DNA from: Sphingomonadaceae bacterium
GTDB taxonomy: Bacteria; Pseudomonadota; Alphaproteobacteria; Sphingomonadales; Sphingomonadaceae
Direction of reading: 5' to 3'
Length of the DNA: 64,000 nt
NCBI GenBank assembly: GCA_025056155.1
Contig: JANWWL010000006.1
Location: 124,001-188,000 of the forward strand
Below, piece after piece: positions 52,166 through 63,132 of the stretch. A model generated the notes under the pieces. The model worked only from the letters and a program-made list of their open reading frames with translations, was not told where the DNA came from and did no database searches. Made by a program: the position numbers and the translations under genes. Each line of letters begins with the position of its first letter. Position 1 is the first letter of the stretch.

Positions 52166-54058
52166 TCAGCAGCGGGCGAGCACGTAGGCCACGATCCGCT
52201 CGGCCGCCTCCTCGGCCGAAAGCTTGGTGGTGTCGATGTGGATCTCGGGGTTCTCCGGCGGTTCGTAGGGGCTGTCGATGCCCGTGAAGTTCCGGATCTC
52301 GCCGCGCCGGGCCTTGGCGTAGAGGCCCTTCACGTCGCGCCGCTCGGCCACCTCAAGCGGGGTGTCGATGAACACCTCGACGAACTCGTCCGGCTCCAAC
52401 AGGTCGCGGGCCATCCGCCGCTCGGCCCGGAAGGGCGAAATGAAGGCCGTGAGCACGATCAGGCCGGCATCCACCATCAGTTTCGCCACCTCGGCCACGC
52501 GACGGATGTTCTCCACCCGGTCCGCATCCGAGAAGCCCAGGTCGCGCGAGAGGCCGTGGCGGATGTTGTCGCCGTCGAGGATGTAGGTGCGCTTGCCCAG
52601 CGCCACGAGCTTCTTCTCGACGAGGTTGGCGATCGTCGACTTGCCCGCCCCCGAAAGCCCCGTGAACCACAGAAGCTGCGGCTTTTGGTTGTTCATGGCC
52701 GCGCGCGTGGCCTTGGTGACGTCGAGCGCCTGCCAATGGATGTTCTGCGCGCGCCTCAGCGCCTGGTGCACCACGCCCGCCCCCGCCGTCGCGTTCGACA
52801 GGCGGTCGATCAGGATGAAGGCCCCGGTGAGCCGACATTTCTCGTAAGGGTCGAAGGCCACGGCCTGGTCGAGGCTGAGTTCGACCACGGCGATGTCGTT
52901 GAGCGCCAGCGTCTTGGCCGGGTGCGGCTTCAAGGTCTCCACGTCGATGCGGTGGCGCACCTCGGTCACGATGGCCCCGGTCGTGCGGGTGCCGATCTTC
53001 AAAAGATAAGGCCGGCCGGGCAGCATCTCCGCCTCGTCCAGCCACACGAGCGTCGCCTCGATGCGGTCGGCCACCACCGCCGGGTCGGTGGCCCCGCACA
53101 CGAGGTCGCCGCGGCTGGCATCCTCCTCGCGGTCGAAGGTGAGCGTGACCGACTGGCCGGCCACGGCGCGCTCCAGGTCGCCGTCGTAGGTGACGATCCG
53201 CTCGACCCGCGCCTCGCGGCCCGAGGGCAGGATGCGCACTCGGTCGCCGGGGTGGACGTGGCCGGACACGATGAGCCCAGCGAAGCCCCGGAACTCCGCG
53301 TTGGGGCGGTTGACCCACTGGACCGCCATGCGGAAGGGCGCACCCGGCCGGTCGACGTCCGAGGGTTCGGCCGCTTCCAGCGCTTCAAGCAGCGTGGGCC
53401 CCCCGTACCAGGGCATCGAGGGGCCGCGATGCACCACGTTCTCGCCCGCCCGCGCCACCAGGGGGATGGGGGTCACCCGGTCGAGGCCCAGGCTGCGCGC
53501 GACCTCGTCGAAGGCTTCGACGATGCGGTCGAACGCCCCCTCCCGATGGCCCACCAGATCCATCTTGTTGACGGCCAGGATGACGTGCCGCACGCCGAGG
53601 AGGCGCACGATGGCCGCGTGCCGGCGCGTCTGGGGCAACAGGCCCTTGGCGGCGTCGACCAGGATGACGGCCAGGTCTGCGGTCGAAGCCCCGGTCGCCA
53701 TGTTGCGGGTGTACTGCTCGTGGCCGGGGCAGTCGGCCACGATGAACCGCCGGCGCGGGGTGCTGAAGAAGCGGTAGGCGACGTCGATGGTGATGCCCTG
53801 CTCGCGCTCGGCCGACAGCCCGTCGAGGAGCAGCGCGAAGTCCGGCGCGTCGCCCGTCGTCCCCCAGCGGCGGCTGTCGGCGTCGAGTGCGGCCAGCTGG
53901 TCGGCCGGCAAGGCCCGGCATTCGTAAAGCAGCCGACCGATGAGCGTCGACTTGCCGTCGTCCACGCTGCCGCAGGTGATGAAGCGCAGCAGGTCCGGCT
54001 CGACGTCGGGCAGGGGAGCGACGGCCGCGACGGCCGGGTCGGGCGACGGGCGCGCCAT
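52166..54058 (-). CDS. cysNC: sulfate adenylyltransferase subunit 1 / APS kinase fusion
   Basis: A 630-residue bifunctional enzyme. The CysN GTPase part has [17 protein letters not shown] near residue 30, [12 protein letters not shown] near 108 and NKMD near 165, driving APS formation with CysD. The CysC kinase part (from about 440) has [18 protein letters not shown] and [19 protein letters not shown], phosphorylating APS to PAPS. ATG 54058 shares one base with the cysD stop. The longer open frame upstream of 54058 is shadow. It lies with cysD as a sulfate-activation operon; the reductases are elsewhere. Confidence 0.95.
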   Translation of the reverse strand: MARPSPDPAVAAVAPLPDVEPDLLRFITCGSVDDGKSTLIGRLLYECRALPADQLAALDADSRRWGTTGDAPDFALLLDGLSAEREQGITIDVAYRFFSTPRRRFIVADCPGHEQYTRNMATGASTADLAVILVDAAKGLLPQTRRHAAIVRLLGVRHVILAVNKMDLVGHREGAFDRIVEAFDEVARSLGLDRVTPIPLVARAGENVVHRGPSMPWYGGPTLLEALEAAEPSDVDRPGAPFRMAVQWVNRPNAEFRGFAGLIVSGHVHPGDRVRILPSGREARVERIVTYDGDLERAVAGQSVTLTFDREEDASRGDLVCGATDPAVVADRIEATLVWLDEAEMLPGRPYLLKIGTRTTGAIVTEVRHRIDVETLKPHPAKTLALNDIAVVELSLDQAVAFDPYEKCRLTGAFILIDRLSNATAGAGVVHQALRRAQNIHWQALDVTKATRAAMNNQKPQLLWFTGLSGAGKSTIANLVEKKLVALGKRTYILDGDNIRHGLSRDLGFSDADRVENIRRVAEVAKLMVDAGLIVLTAFISPFRAERRMARDLLEPDEFVEVFIDTPLEVAERRDVKGLYAKARRGEIRNFTGIDSPYEPPENPEIHIDTTKLSAEEAAERIVAYVLARC

Positions 54059-54987
54059 CAGAAATAGCCCTCCACCTTCTTGCGCTCCATCGAGGCGGCC
54101 TGGTCGTGGTCGATGATCCGCCCAGCCCGCTCCGAGACGTCGCTCGCCAGGTTCTCCGCGATCACGTCGTCCAGGGTGGCGGCCTCGCTCGGCATCGCGG
54201 CCGACAGCGGCCAGCAGCCCAACGTGCGGAAGCGCACCTTGCGCCGCACCACGACCTCGCCCGGCCGGAACTGCATCCGGTCGTCGTCCACCACGATCAG
54301 GAGGCCGTCGCGCTCCACCACCGGCCGCTCGGCCGCGAAGTAGAGAGGCACCAGGGGGATCCGCTCGCGGCGGATGTACTCCCAGATGTCGCGCTCGGTC
54401 CAGTTCGACAGGGGAAAGACGCGCACGCTTTCCCCCTTGTGCAGCCGAGCGTTGTAGAGGTTCCACAGCTCGGGGCGCTGCGCCTTGGGGTTCCAGGCGT
54501 GGCTGGAGTTGCGGAAGCTGAAGATCCGTTCCTTCGCCCGCGACCGTTCCTCGTCGCGCCGCCCGCCGCCGAAGGCGGCGTCGAACCCATGTTCGCTCAA
54601 CGCCCGCTTGAGCGGCTCGGTGAGCATGAGGCGCGTATATTCGGGCGTAGGCGTGGTGAAGGGGTTGACGCCGGCGGCCGCGGCTTCGGCGTTGTGGGCG
54701 ACGATCAGGGTGAGGCCGTGGGCCGCCACCATCGCGTCGCGATGGCGGATCATGTCGGCGAAGTCCCACCCTGAGGCCACGTGGAGAAACGGGAAGGGCG
54801 GGGGGGCCGGATGGAAGGCCTTGAGCGCGAGGTGAAGCATCACGCTCGAATCCTTGCCGATCGAATAGAGGAAGACGGGATTGCGGCACTCGGCCACCGT
54901 CTCGCGGAAGATGTGGATGGCCTCGGCTTCGAGCCGGTCGAGATGGCCAAGGCGAGGGGCCGCGGGCCGGAGCGCGACGGGGGGCAT
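54058..54987 (-). CDS. cysD: sulfate adenylyltransferase subunit 2
   Basis: A 309-residue CysD that adenylates sulfate. The PP-loop [18 protein letters not shown] is near residue 40 and the conserved [20 protein letters not shown] near 145; [26 protein letters not shown] is near 200. ATG 54987 fits the family N-terminus ([17 protein letters not shown]). It is first in the cysD-cysNC operon, with a palindromic site about 110 bases upstream. Confidence 0.95.
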   Translation of the reverse strand: MPPVALRPAAPRLGHLDRLEAEAIHIFRETVAECRNPVFLYSIGKDSSVMLHLALKAFHPAPPPFPFLHVASGWDFADMIRHRDAMVAAHGLTLIVAHNAEAAAAGVNPFTTPTPEYTRLMLTEPLKRALSEHGFDAAFGGGRRDEERSRAKERIFSFRNSSHAWNPKAQRPELWNLYNARLHKGESVRVFPLSNWTERDIWEYIRRERIPLVPLYFAAERPVVERDGLLIVVDDDRMQFRPGEVVVRRKVRFRTLGCWPLSAAMPSEAATLDDVIAENLASDVSERAGRIIDHDQAASMERKKVEGYF

Positions 54988-55094
54988 GACGTCCGCGGCC
55001 CTTTCCCCAGGGCGACGCGAAACGCAACCCACGAGGCCCGCCCACCCGGCCCGCCATGGCATCCAGCCCGGGCCCATGGCCGGCCTTCACTACA

Positions 55095-55111
55095 ATAACC
55101 AGATTGGTTAT
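55095..55111. promoter_or_regulatory. 17-bp perfect palindrome between cysD and divergent gene
   Basis: ATAACCA-GAT-TGGTTAT is a perfect inverted repeat in a short AT-rich island of otherwise very GC-rich sequence. It lies 10 bases before the ATG of the plus-strand gene and about 108 bases before cysD. The symmetry and position suggest a dimeric repressor/activator site controlling cysDNC and/or the divergent gene. The regulator is unknown; an Rrf2- or Cys-type factor is one possibility. Confidence 0.6.
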
Positions 55112-55120
55112 AACGCCCGC

Positions 55121-55755
55121 ATGACGGAACGACGGGCGGTGCCGGCCGATCCGCAGGGCTCGCCCCTCAACGCCAGGCCCCGCCGGCGGGGCACCTGCAG
55201 GGCCGGGCCCGCCGGACACGCCACGCCGGCCGTCGAGCGCCCTGACCGCCGCCAGGCGGGCGGGCGCGCCGGGGTGCCGGCCCGGCGCGACCGCCGCGGC
55301 ACTGCAAGCCCCCTGGCTCGGCCGTGGTGTGCGGACGAGAAGCTGAGGTTCCTGGATGCCCTGCGCGAGGGCGCGGACGTCGAGGCGGCGGCGCGGCGCT
55401 GCGGTCGCACGCGGGCCGGGGCCTTCGCGGAGCGGTTGCGCGATCCCGCCTTCGCCGAAGCCTGGGACGAGGCGTTGGGCTCGGAGCTCGACGTGCTCGA
55501 GACACGCCTCATCGCCCGGGCCCTGGCGCGCACGGGTGGCGAGAGTTCGGACGAGCGCGCCGAGCGCCTGGCGCTGCAGTTGCTCTCGCGCCATCGCGCG
55601 CGAGCGGCCCAACAGGCGGCGGAGCGCCCGGCGCCGGCGGCTGAGGCATCGGGCCCGGCCGACCCCGCCGCGCTTCGGCGCGAGCTCGACCAGCTCATCG
55701 AGCGGGTGGCCGCCCGCATCGCCGAAGCCGAGGCCCGGGTGGCCCAGGGGCCGGA

Positions 55756-55768
<13 letters not shown>
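55121..55768 (+). CDS. terminase-small-subunit-like HTH protein, unknown function
   Basis: A protein of up to 215 residues. Residues 70-110 ([20 protein letters not shown] then [19 protein letters not shown]) resemble the helix-turn-helix start of phage terminase small subunits, a pattern also found in chromosomal sphingomonad proteins. The C-terminus is a predicted coiled coil ([23 protein letters not shown]). The first 65 residues are Arg/Pro-rich and may not be translated, so the start is uncertain (ATG 55121 adopted). No other phage gene is near. The end overlaps prsR by 13 bases. Confidence 0.6.
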
Positions 55769-57107
<1,339 letters not shown>

Positions 57108-57111
<4 letters not shown>

Positions 57112-59243
57112 GCCGCGGCGCGTGTCCTTCTCGTCGGTTCGGCCAGCGGAAGCACGACCGAAAACCGGCTTCCTTCACCCGGCCGCGAGACGACGTCGAT
57201 CCGTCCACGATGGGCGCGCGCGATCTCGCGGGCTTCGTAGGCGCCGATGCCAAACCCTCCCGCCTTGCCCGAACGGAAGGGGCGGAACAGCTCGTCGCGC
57301 ACGAAGGCGGCCGACATGCCATGGCCACGGTCCTCCACCACCACCCGGGCCTGCCGGTCGTCGTGGCCCAGCACGACGCGCACGGGCGAACCCGGCGCGC
57401 TGGCGTCGATCGCATTCTGGACCAGATGGGTCAGCATCACCTCGAGGCGGGCCGCCTCGCCACGGACGAGCAGCGGTGTCTCGTCCCCCTCGAGGACCAA
57501 CGCGCTGTGCCGGCGGCGCAGGGCGGCCACCACGTCGCGCGCGATCCGGGACAGGTCCACGAGTTCCGCCTCCGCCAGATCGGTCCGCCCAGCCGCACCG
57601 GCCGCCTGCCGGCCCATCAGGGCCAGAAGATCGCGCATCTTGGTCACGCTGGCGGCCAAGGTGGCCAGCAGGTCCTTGCGGAACTCGGGGTTGTCGATGT
57701 GCCGCTCGGCGTTGCGGGCTACCAGGTCGAGCTGGCTCACGACGTTCTTGAGGTCGTGCATCACGAAGGCGAACCGCCGGTTGAACTCGTCGAAGGCGCG
57801 CGCCTCGTCGAGAGCGGCCTGGGCGGCCGCCTCGGCCAGGTAGCTCGCCCCCTGCTGACCCAGCGTCCGCAGCAGATCATAGTCTTCCCAGTTGAGGTCC
57901 GCCACCACCGGGCTGCGGGCCAGCAGCAGCACCGCCAGAAGCCGACCCCGGTGCGCCAGGGGCACACCCAGCCAGATGGTGCCGTCGGCCCGCACCCACT
58001 CGGGACACGCGTGAACCCGGTCGTCCTCGGGGTCGGCCGAAAGGCGTCCGCCCGCCCGCAGCTCGTCGAAGTCCAGGATCCGCAGGTCGGCAAGATACGC
58101 CACCAGCCCCGAACCCGGTGCGAAGGCCTCGCCCAGCTCCTGCGGTTCGAGATCGGCCCAATTCCATGAAACGGTGCGCACGAACCGTCCCTCGCCGTCG
58201 GGCTCGAACAGGGCGGCGCCGGGACAGTTCAGGACGAGCGCCATGGCCTCGACCACCCGCTCGCGCACCGGTTGCACGCCGGCCCCGTCGGCCGGCGCCG
58301 ACATCGTCTCGATGAACTTCAGCCACTCCCGCCGGTAGTCGTAGCGATAGCGATAGAAATTGCGCGCGATCCACACGCGCAAGCGCGCCCGGAAGCTCGG
58401 CGAAAGCGCCACCAGCGCCCCCAGGATGAGCGTGAAGGTGAGGAAGCTCACCTGCAGCACCATCCCCCAGTCGCCGCCCGCCAGCCGCAGGCCGTAGGCC
58501 AGCACCGACATCACGACGAGGTAGCCCCCGATCGCCGCGAAGCTGATCGTGTTGAAGGCGGCTTCGCGACTGACCGCGAAGCGGCTCGTGCGCTCGTCGC
58601 GGAAAGAGAGCAGGATGAGGGGGACGGCCAGCGCGTTGGCGATCCCCCGGCTGTGCACCAGGGCGGGCGAGACCTGACCCAGCAGGAACTCGAGCGTGTA
58701 GAGATTGAGGTCGTAGGCGAAGATGACGCCGATGCCCACCGCCAGGAAGCGAAAGCCCGGCCCCTTGCCCGCCAGCGAACCCGTGTAGATGTTGTGGAGG
58801 AGCACGAGACCCGAGATGGCGAGCACGATGCGCGTGGCGACCTGGGCGAGCGCCGCCGGCGAGGCCGGCCCCCAGGCGACGTGGGCCATGTCGAGGACGA
58901 GGTCGACGGCCACGAGGAAGCCAAGGCTCGCCGCCACCACGAAGGCGGAGCGGGGCCGGCGGTCGAGCCCCCAGGGCCGGTGGACGACGAGGAGGAGCAC
59001 CGCCAGCCACGCCGCCGTGCGCAGCGGCTCGAGGTGGGCGGCAGGGCCCGCCGCCCACGGCCCCCGCCAGGCGGCCCAGACCACGCCGGCCGCCCACAGC
59101 GCGCTGAGCAGGGCGGCACCGGCCACCCATCGGGCGAGCGCGTGGCCCCGATGGCGAAGGGCAAGCACGGCGGCCAGCAGGGCGAAGGCCAGCGCCGCCA
59201 GCGCATGGCTCGCCATCTCGATCATTCCGGGCGCTGTCGTCAT
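57108..59243 (-). CDS. prsK: PEP-CTERM system histidine kinase PrsK
   Basis: A 711-residue sensor kinase. The first 290 residues have about eight transmembrane helices, followed by a GAF-like domain (about 330-480). The DHp helix RFAFVMHDLKNVVSQLDLVA near 490 carries the phospho-His, and the ATPase domain has QNAIDASAPGSPV near 612 and GFGIGAYEAREIARAHRG near 655. The layout is diagnostic of PrsK. ATG 59243 is used; ATG 59225 (MIEMASHALAAL) would also fit homologues. It is coupled to prsR. Confidence 0.92.
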
Positions 59244-59321
59244 GCCCGTCCCCAGTCCGCCGCTTCGGGCCCTGGCCCGGCTTACCATCGGCCCGGCCCG
59301 GCCTGCAAACCGCCGCCCGCG

Positions 59322-59471
59322 ATGACGGAGCCCGGCGACCGCCGCGACCGTTCCCTGCCGGCGGCGGCCCCGGAGGACCGCCGGCAACGCCTGGGCCGAG
59401 CCCTGCGCGCCAACCTCGCCCGGCGCCGGGCGCAGAAGCGCGCCCAGGGCGAAGATCAGGCCGACCCGTAG
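59322..59471 (+). CDS. small basic protein, unknown
   Basis: A 49-residue frame: MTEPGDRRDRSLPAAAPEDR, then RRQRLGRALRANLARRRAQKRAQG. The Arg/Lys/Ala helix near the end (LRANLARRRAQKRAQ) recalls a short conserved hypothetical of sphingomonads with an LRxNLxRRKAQ motif. No strong ribosome-binding site is visible. The end overlaps the convergent acyl-CoA ligase by 16 bases. Call made from the pattern only. Confidence 0.45.
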   Translation: MTEPGDRRDRSLPAAAPEDRRQRLGRALRANLARRRAQKRAQGEDQADP

Positions 59472-61309
59472 AGCGCTTCGAGACGCGCCCCGTAGACCTG
59501 TCGCAGCACGTGGCGGCGGATCTTGAGAGACGGCGTCAGCTGCCCATTCTCGACCGAGAAGGGGGCGTCGGCCAGAATCACCCGTCGGACCTTCTCGGTG
59601 ACGCTGAGCTCGGCGTTCACCCGGTCGACGGCCGCCTGGACCGCGCGCAGCAGGTCGGGGTGGTGGCGGGCCGCCTCGGGCGACAGGCCCCGGTCGTTCG
59701 CCCACTCGGCCAGGAACTCAGGGTCGGGCACCACCACGCCCACGAGGTGCGGCCGCCGGTCGCCGTAGACCATCGCCTGGGCGATTTCGGGCTGGAGGGT
59801 CAGCATCCCCTCGATCTTCTGGGGCGCGATGTTCTCGCCCTTGTCGTTGACGATGATGTCCTTCTTCCGGTCGGTGATGACGATGTGGCCGTCCTCGTCG
59901 ATGTGGCCGATGTCGCCCGTGCGCAGCAGGCCGTCGACCAGCACCTGGGCGGTATCCTCAGGGTTCTCCCAATAGCCCTGCATGACGAGTTCGCCCGCCA
60001 CGCAGATCTCGCCGTCTTCGGCGATCTCGACGTGGGTGTCCTGAAGCGGCGGGCCCACGGTGTGCAGCTTGATCCGCGCGGCCGGCCGGTTGCAGCTGAT
60101 CACGGGGCCCGCCTCGGTCTGGCCGTAGCCCTGGAGGATGGTGACTCCCAGGGCCTGGAAGAACAGCCCCACCTCGGGGTTGAGGGGGGCGCCCCCCGAC
60201 ACCATGGCCTTGAGCCGACCCCCGAGGCGCGCCCCCACCCGGCGGCGCAGCGTGCGTTCGACGACCAGGTCCAGGGGCCAGTCGAGCAGGCCCAGCCGTC
60301 CACCCGCCTGGCGACGCCGCGCGAGCCGCAGGGCGGCGTCGAGGAGGCGCGGGGCCAGACCCCCCTGTTTCTCGATGGTCTTGAGCATGCGTGCCCGCAG
60401 CACCTCGAACAGGCGCGGCACCACGATCATGATGGTGGGCCCCACCTCCTCGATGTTGGCGGCGAGCCGGTCGAGACCTTCCGCATAGAAGATCTCGGCC
60501 CCCAGCGCGAGCGGCAGGAACTGACCGGCCGTATGCTCGTAGGCGTGCGACACGGGCAGGAACGAGAGGAACCGCTCGCGCCCAGTGTCGGGGAAGTCGG
60601 AGCGGAGGATCTCGATGCAGCCCTCCACGTTATGCAGGATGGCCCCATGGTGTTGGCGCACCCCACGCGGCCTTCCCCCCGTGCCGGAGGTGTAGATGAG
60701 GCACGCCAGATCCCGCCGCGTCATGGTGGCCGCCGCGGCCACCCGCTCGGGATCGGTCGGATGGTCGCGGATCAGCTCGTCCATCTGGGCGAAGTCAAGC
60801 GGAGCCTGTTGCGGACGGCGCAGCGGCTCCATGCCGATCACGAGCCGGCAACGATCGGCCTGCAGGGCCGCCTCGACCACGCCGCGGGCGAGCCGGGCGG
60901 TCGAGACGATCACCGCCCGGGCGCCACTGTTCTGCAGCACGTGCAGGTGATCGCGCACCGTGTTGGTGGTGTAGGTGGGCACCGTCACGGCGCCGGCCGC
61001 CATGATGGCCAGGTCGGCGATCGCGAACTCGGGCCGGTTTTCGGACACGATCGCCACCCGGTCGCCCGGTGCGATTCCGCGCGCCCTGAGCGCCGTGGCG
61101 AAGGCGGCCACCTGGCGGGCCGTTTCGCCCCAACTCAGCGCCTCCCAGCCGCCGGACCCCCGGCGCCACAGCACCGGCTGCTCGCCCCCTTCCCGCGCCC
61201 GGGTGAAGAACATCTGCACCAGATTGTCCCAACGCGGCGCGTTGCGGCCGGCCGCGCGCTCGGCCGCGCGCAGCCGTTCGGCCGCGAGAATGGCGTCCGA
61301 CCGGTTCAT
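59456..61309 (-). CDS. long-chain acyl-CoA synthetase (AMP-forming)
   Basis: A 617-residue adenylate-forming enzyme of the long-chain fatty acyl-CoA ligase group. The P-loop is LIYTSGTGGRPRGVRQHHG near residue 208 (canonical Thr and Lys replaced by Gly and Arg), then GYGQTEAGP near 387, LLRTGDIGHIDEDGHIVITDRKKDII near 465 and the catalytic Lys in LTPSLKIRR near 597. P-loop changes are tolerated in some members, so activity is likely but not certain. The start overlaps the ggt stop (ATGA). Confidence 0.9.
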   Translation of the reverse strand: MNRSDAILAAERLRAAERAAGRNAPRWDNLVQMFFTRAREGGEQPVLWRRGSGGWEALSWGETARQVAAFATALRARGIAPGDRVAIVSENRPEFAIADLAIMAAGAVTVPTYTTNTVRDHLHVLQNSGARAVIVSTARLARGVVEAALQADRCRLVIGMEPLRRPQQAPLDFAQMDELIRDHPTDPERVAAAATMTRRDLACLIYTSGTGGRPRGVRQHHGAILHNVEGCIEILRSDFPDTGRERFLSFLPVSHAYEHTAGQFLPLALGAEIFYAEGLDRLAANIEEVGPTIMIVVPRLFEVLRARMLKTIEKQGGLAPRLLDAALRLARRRQAGGRLGLLDWPLDLVVERTLRRRVGARLGGRLKAMVSGGAPLNPEVGLFFQALGVTILQGYGQTEAGPVISCNRPAARIKLHTVGPPLQDTHVEIAEDGEICVAGELVMQGYWENPEDTAQVLVDGLLRTGDIGHIDEDGHIVITDRKKDIIVNDKGENIAPQKIEGMLTLQPEIAQAMVYGDRRPHLVGVVVPDPEFLAEWANDRGLSPEAARHHPDLLRAVQAAVDRVNAELSVTEKVRRVILADAPFSVENGQLTPSLKIRRHVLRQVYGARLEALYGSA

Positions 61310-63099
61310 TCGCCCTCCCCTTCCCCCCCGGGTGCTCCGGCCACGGCGACGGCGGCCCCTTCGCTGCGAGGGTCGGCGGCACCCCGCCAGCGATCGCCCT
61401 GCCGCGCCACCGCATTGGCCTTAAGCGGCAACGTGGCCGGCGCCACGTCGCGATGCCCCAGCGCCTTCCAGGTCGCCACCATCGTCTCGAGCGGCGTGCC
61501 GGCTTCGTAGCGCAAGCCGCGGGCGTCGGCCACGAGCTGCGGGGCGGCGAGGGCCGCCTCGACCGGCAGGCCCCAATCGAGGAAGGCGACGATTGCCTTG
61601 GCCACCTGGGCGATGATGGTGGCCCCGCCCGCAGCGCCAAAGGCCGCCACGAGCCGGCCGTCGGGCGCGAAGACGAGCGTGGGCGTCATCGACGAGCGGG
61701 GGCGCTTGCCTCCCTCCACCCGGTTGAGCGCGGGCCGGCCGTCGCGCGTGGGCACGAAATCGAAGTCGGTGAGCTCGTTGTTGAGGAGGAAGCCCGCCGC
61801 CATCAGCCCCGAGCCCCAGGGGGCCTCGATCGTCGAGGTGACGCAGGCCACGCGGCCCTCGGCGTCGGCCGCCACCAAGTGCGAGGTGGCCGGGACCTCC
61901 GCCCGCCGCGGCGCAGCCCGCTGACCGGCGCCAGGTGGGACACCCGCCGTCACCTCGGCCATCGCGCGATCCGGACGGATGAGGGCGCTGCGGGCCGCCA
62001 AATAGGTGGGGTCGAGCAGGCCGGCGACGGGAATGGGGGCGAAATCAGGGTCTCCGCCCCAGACCTCGCGGTCCGCAAAGGCAAGCCGCATCGATTCCGC
62101 CAGCAGGTGCCAGGCGATGGGATCCGCAGGGCCGCGCGCGGAAAGATCGAACCGTTCAAGTTGCAGGAGGATCTGCAACAGAGCGATCCCGCCGGCCGAG
62201 GGCGGGCCCATGGTGCAGATCCGATGGCCCCGGTAAGGCGCGCACAAGGGGGGGCGTTCGACGACGCGGTACGCCTTGAGATCCCCAAGCGTAATCCGGG
62301 CCGGGTTCACGGGAGCCTCCGCCACCGCGCGGACGATCTCGTGCGCGACGCGGCCGCGGTAGAAGGCCTCCGGGCCGCGCACGGCGATCTCGCGGAGGGT
62401 GCGGGCAAGCTCGGGCTGGCGCAGCCGATGGCCGGCCGGCCACGGTTGGCCGTCGGGGGCCAGGAACACCCGCCCGGCGGGCAGAGCCCGCAGCGTCTCG
62501 GCGCGGAAGGCGGCGAAGCGCACGAACCTTTCGGACAGCACGATGCCATCCTCGGCCATGGCGATGGCGGGGCCGAACAGCGTGGCCCAGGGTAGGCGGC
62601 CCCAGCGCCGATGCATCTCGGCCGCCAGCTTCACGACCCCCGGCACGCCCACCGATCGGCCGCCCGGCACCGCCTCGCGGAACGACATGGGTCGGCCGTC
62701 GGGATGCAGGAACCGGTCGGGCCGGGCCGCGGCGGGGGCCCGCTCGCGCCCGTCGATCGTCACCACGCCGCCGGTCGCCGGGTCGTGCCACAGCACGAAG
62801 GCCCCGCCCCCGATCCCACTCGACTGCGGTTCGACGACGGTCAAGGCCACCATCGTGGCGATGGCCGCATCGGCCGCCGTGCCGCCCAGTTCCAGCATCC
62901 GAGCTCCGGCCGCCGCCGCGCGCGGATCGGCAGCCGACACGACGGCCCGGCCGATGGCCGTGGGCGTCAGCCGGCGGAACTGCCCGCCCTGGGGCTCATA
63001 GACTTCGAAGCTCGCGCGGCTCTCGACCGTCGGAGGGGCCGCGGGGCCGCCAGCGCAGGCGGCGACCAACAGGGCCGTGAGCACCGGCAACGCACGCAT
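61306..63099 (-). CDS. ggt: gamma-glutamyltransferase, lipoprotein-type
   Basis: A 597-residue Ntn-hydrolase that cleaves glutathione and other gamma-glutamyl compounds in the periplasm. The N-terminus MRALPVLTALLVAACAG is a lipoprotein signal with Cys near residue 15. QSSGIGGGAFVLWHD is near 92, and the autocleavage/nucleophile Thr is in EVPATSHLVAADAEG near 400, with GSGLMAAGFLLNNELTDF and GAAGGATIIAQ after it. Length and layout fit GGT (about 560-600). It lies between pyrD and the acyl-CoA ligase in one leftward operon. Confidence 0.92.
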   Translation of the reverse strand: MRALPVLTALLVAACAGGPAAPPTVESRASFEVYEPQGGQFRRLTPTAIGRAVVSAADPRAAAAGARMLELGGTAADAAIATMVALTVVEPQSSGIGGGAFVLWHDPATGGVVTIDGRERAPAAARPDRFLHPDGRPMSFREAVPGGRSVGVPGVVKLAAEMHRRWGRLPWATLFGPAIAMAEDGIVLSERFVRFAAFRAETLRALPAGRVFLAPDGQPWPAGHRLRQPELARTLREIAVRGPEAFYRGRVAHEIVRAVAEAPVNPARITLGDLKAYRVVERPPLCAPYRGHRICTMGPPSAGGIALLQILLQLERFDLSARGPADPIAWHLLAESMRLAFADREVWGGDPDFAPIPVAGLLDPTYLAARSALIRPDRAMAEVTAGVPPGAGQRAAPRRAEVPATSHLVAADAEGRVACVTSTIEAPWGSGLMAAGFLLNNELTDFDFVPTRDGRPALNRVEGGKRPRSSMTPTLVFAPDGRLVAAFGAAGGATIIAQVAKAIVAFLDWGLPVEAALAAPQLVADARGLRYEAGTPLETMVATWKALGHRDVAPATLPLKANAVARQGDRWRGAADPRSEGAAVAVAGAPGGEGEGE

Positions 63100-63132
63100 G
63101 CCGCGATCGTTAGGCGCCCAGGCCGGGCCGCC

